From positions 1-64,000 of the forward strand of contig QLIY01000561.1 of the NCBI GenBank assembly GCA_003260075.1: a stretch of 64,000 nt of DNA, in the 5' to 3' direction. The position numbers and the translations under genes were made by a program. The notes below the pieces were generated by a model. That model was not told where the DNA came from, ran no database searches, and saw nothing but the letters and a program-made list of their open reading frames with translations. The DNA is from Phallusia mammillata (lineage: Eukaryota > Chordata > Ascidiacea > Phlebobranchia > Ascidiidae). Shown here piece by piece: positions 63,818-64,000 of this stretch. Positions within the stretch are counted from its first letter, which is position 1, and each line of letters opens with the position of its first letter.

Positions 63818-64000
63818 TATGCAAATACTGATCTTTAATGACTGTCTTGGCAATATGGTACATTAAGACAATAGTATACAACGCAATCCTGTTCAATTTG
63901 GGTTAGATACTATGTTTCAAAAATGTGCAATACATAACACTTTGGAGAAATAATTTGCTTTTCATCACATAATTTTATAAAAACATACAAAATTGTGGTT
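63818..64000. other. 3' flank of the second JAK gene
   Basis: AT-rich sequence after the stop at 63,815-63,817; no clear AATAAA before the window ends. Confidence 0.5.

Overview
The window looks like nuclear DNA of an ascidian tunicate, most probably a Ciona species. The strongest reason is a cellulose synthase (GT2) fused to a C-terminal glycosyl hydrolase family 6 domain, a gene type known from tunicates and thought to have come from bacteria; here it is split into about 27 coding exons. Short introns, AT-rich intergenic DNA, small hAT-type elements and a BEL/Pao retrotransposon fit the same source. The species itself is an inference.

Layout. Bases 1-24,700 hold a family of C-type lectin genes. 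Two tandem units on the + strand (about 360-3,400, broken; about 5,770-8,520, intact) encode a membrane-anchored EGF-EGF-lectin protein. Lectin exon remnants lie at 9,950-10,615. Two secreted LCCL-LCCL-EGF-lectin genes lie on the - strand (13,247-15,967 and 17,441-21,089), followed by an EGF-array pseudogene at 23,926-24,674. A two-exon cellulose synthase pseudogene fragment lies at 25,577-26,068. A degenerate BEL/Pao element with intact 5-bp target duplications occupies 26,225-31,984. The cellulose synthase gene runs on the - strand from 48,265 to 33,779. About 6 kb of repeat-rich DNA, including a (GT)n tract of about 265 bp, separates it from two head-to-tail Janus kinase (JAK) genes on the + strand (54,357-57,710 and 60,112-63,817). 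Both JAK genes are intronless. An inverted pair of minisatellites lies between them.

How the genes relate. The lectin genes would make cell-surface or secreted sugar-binding proteins; the EPN and QPD motifs predict mannose-type and galactose-type members. The cellulose synthase makes tunic cellulose at the plasma membrane; both acidic residues expected in its GH6 domain are replaced. The JAKs would act below cytokine-type receptors. I see no evidence that these three groups form one pathway.

Assembly caution. There are 21 runs of 10 or more G, always G on the given strand, and most are followed by a near-copy of the preceding sequence with allele-like differences. I read them as assembly joins between haplotypes or contig ends. 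They break otherwise sound exons: the second JAK gene reads through once two such duplications (146 and 167 bp) are discounted. Three single N bases probably mark further joins.
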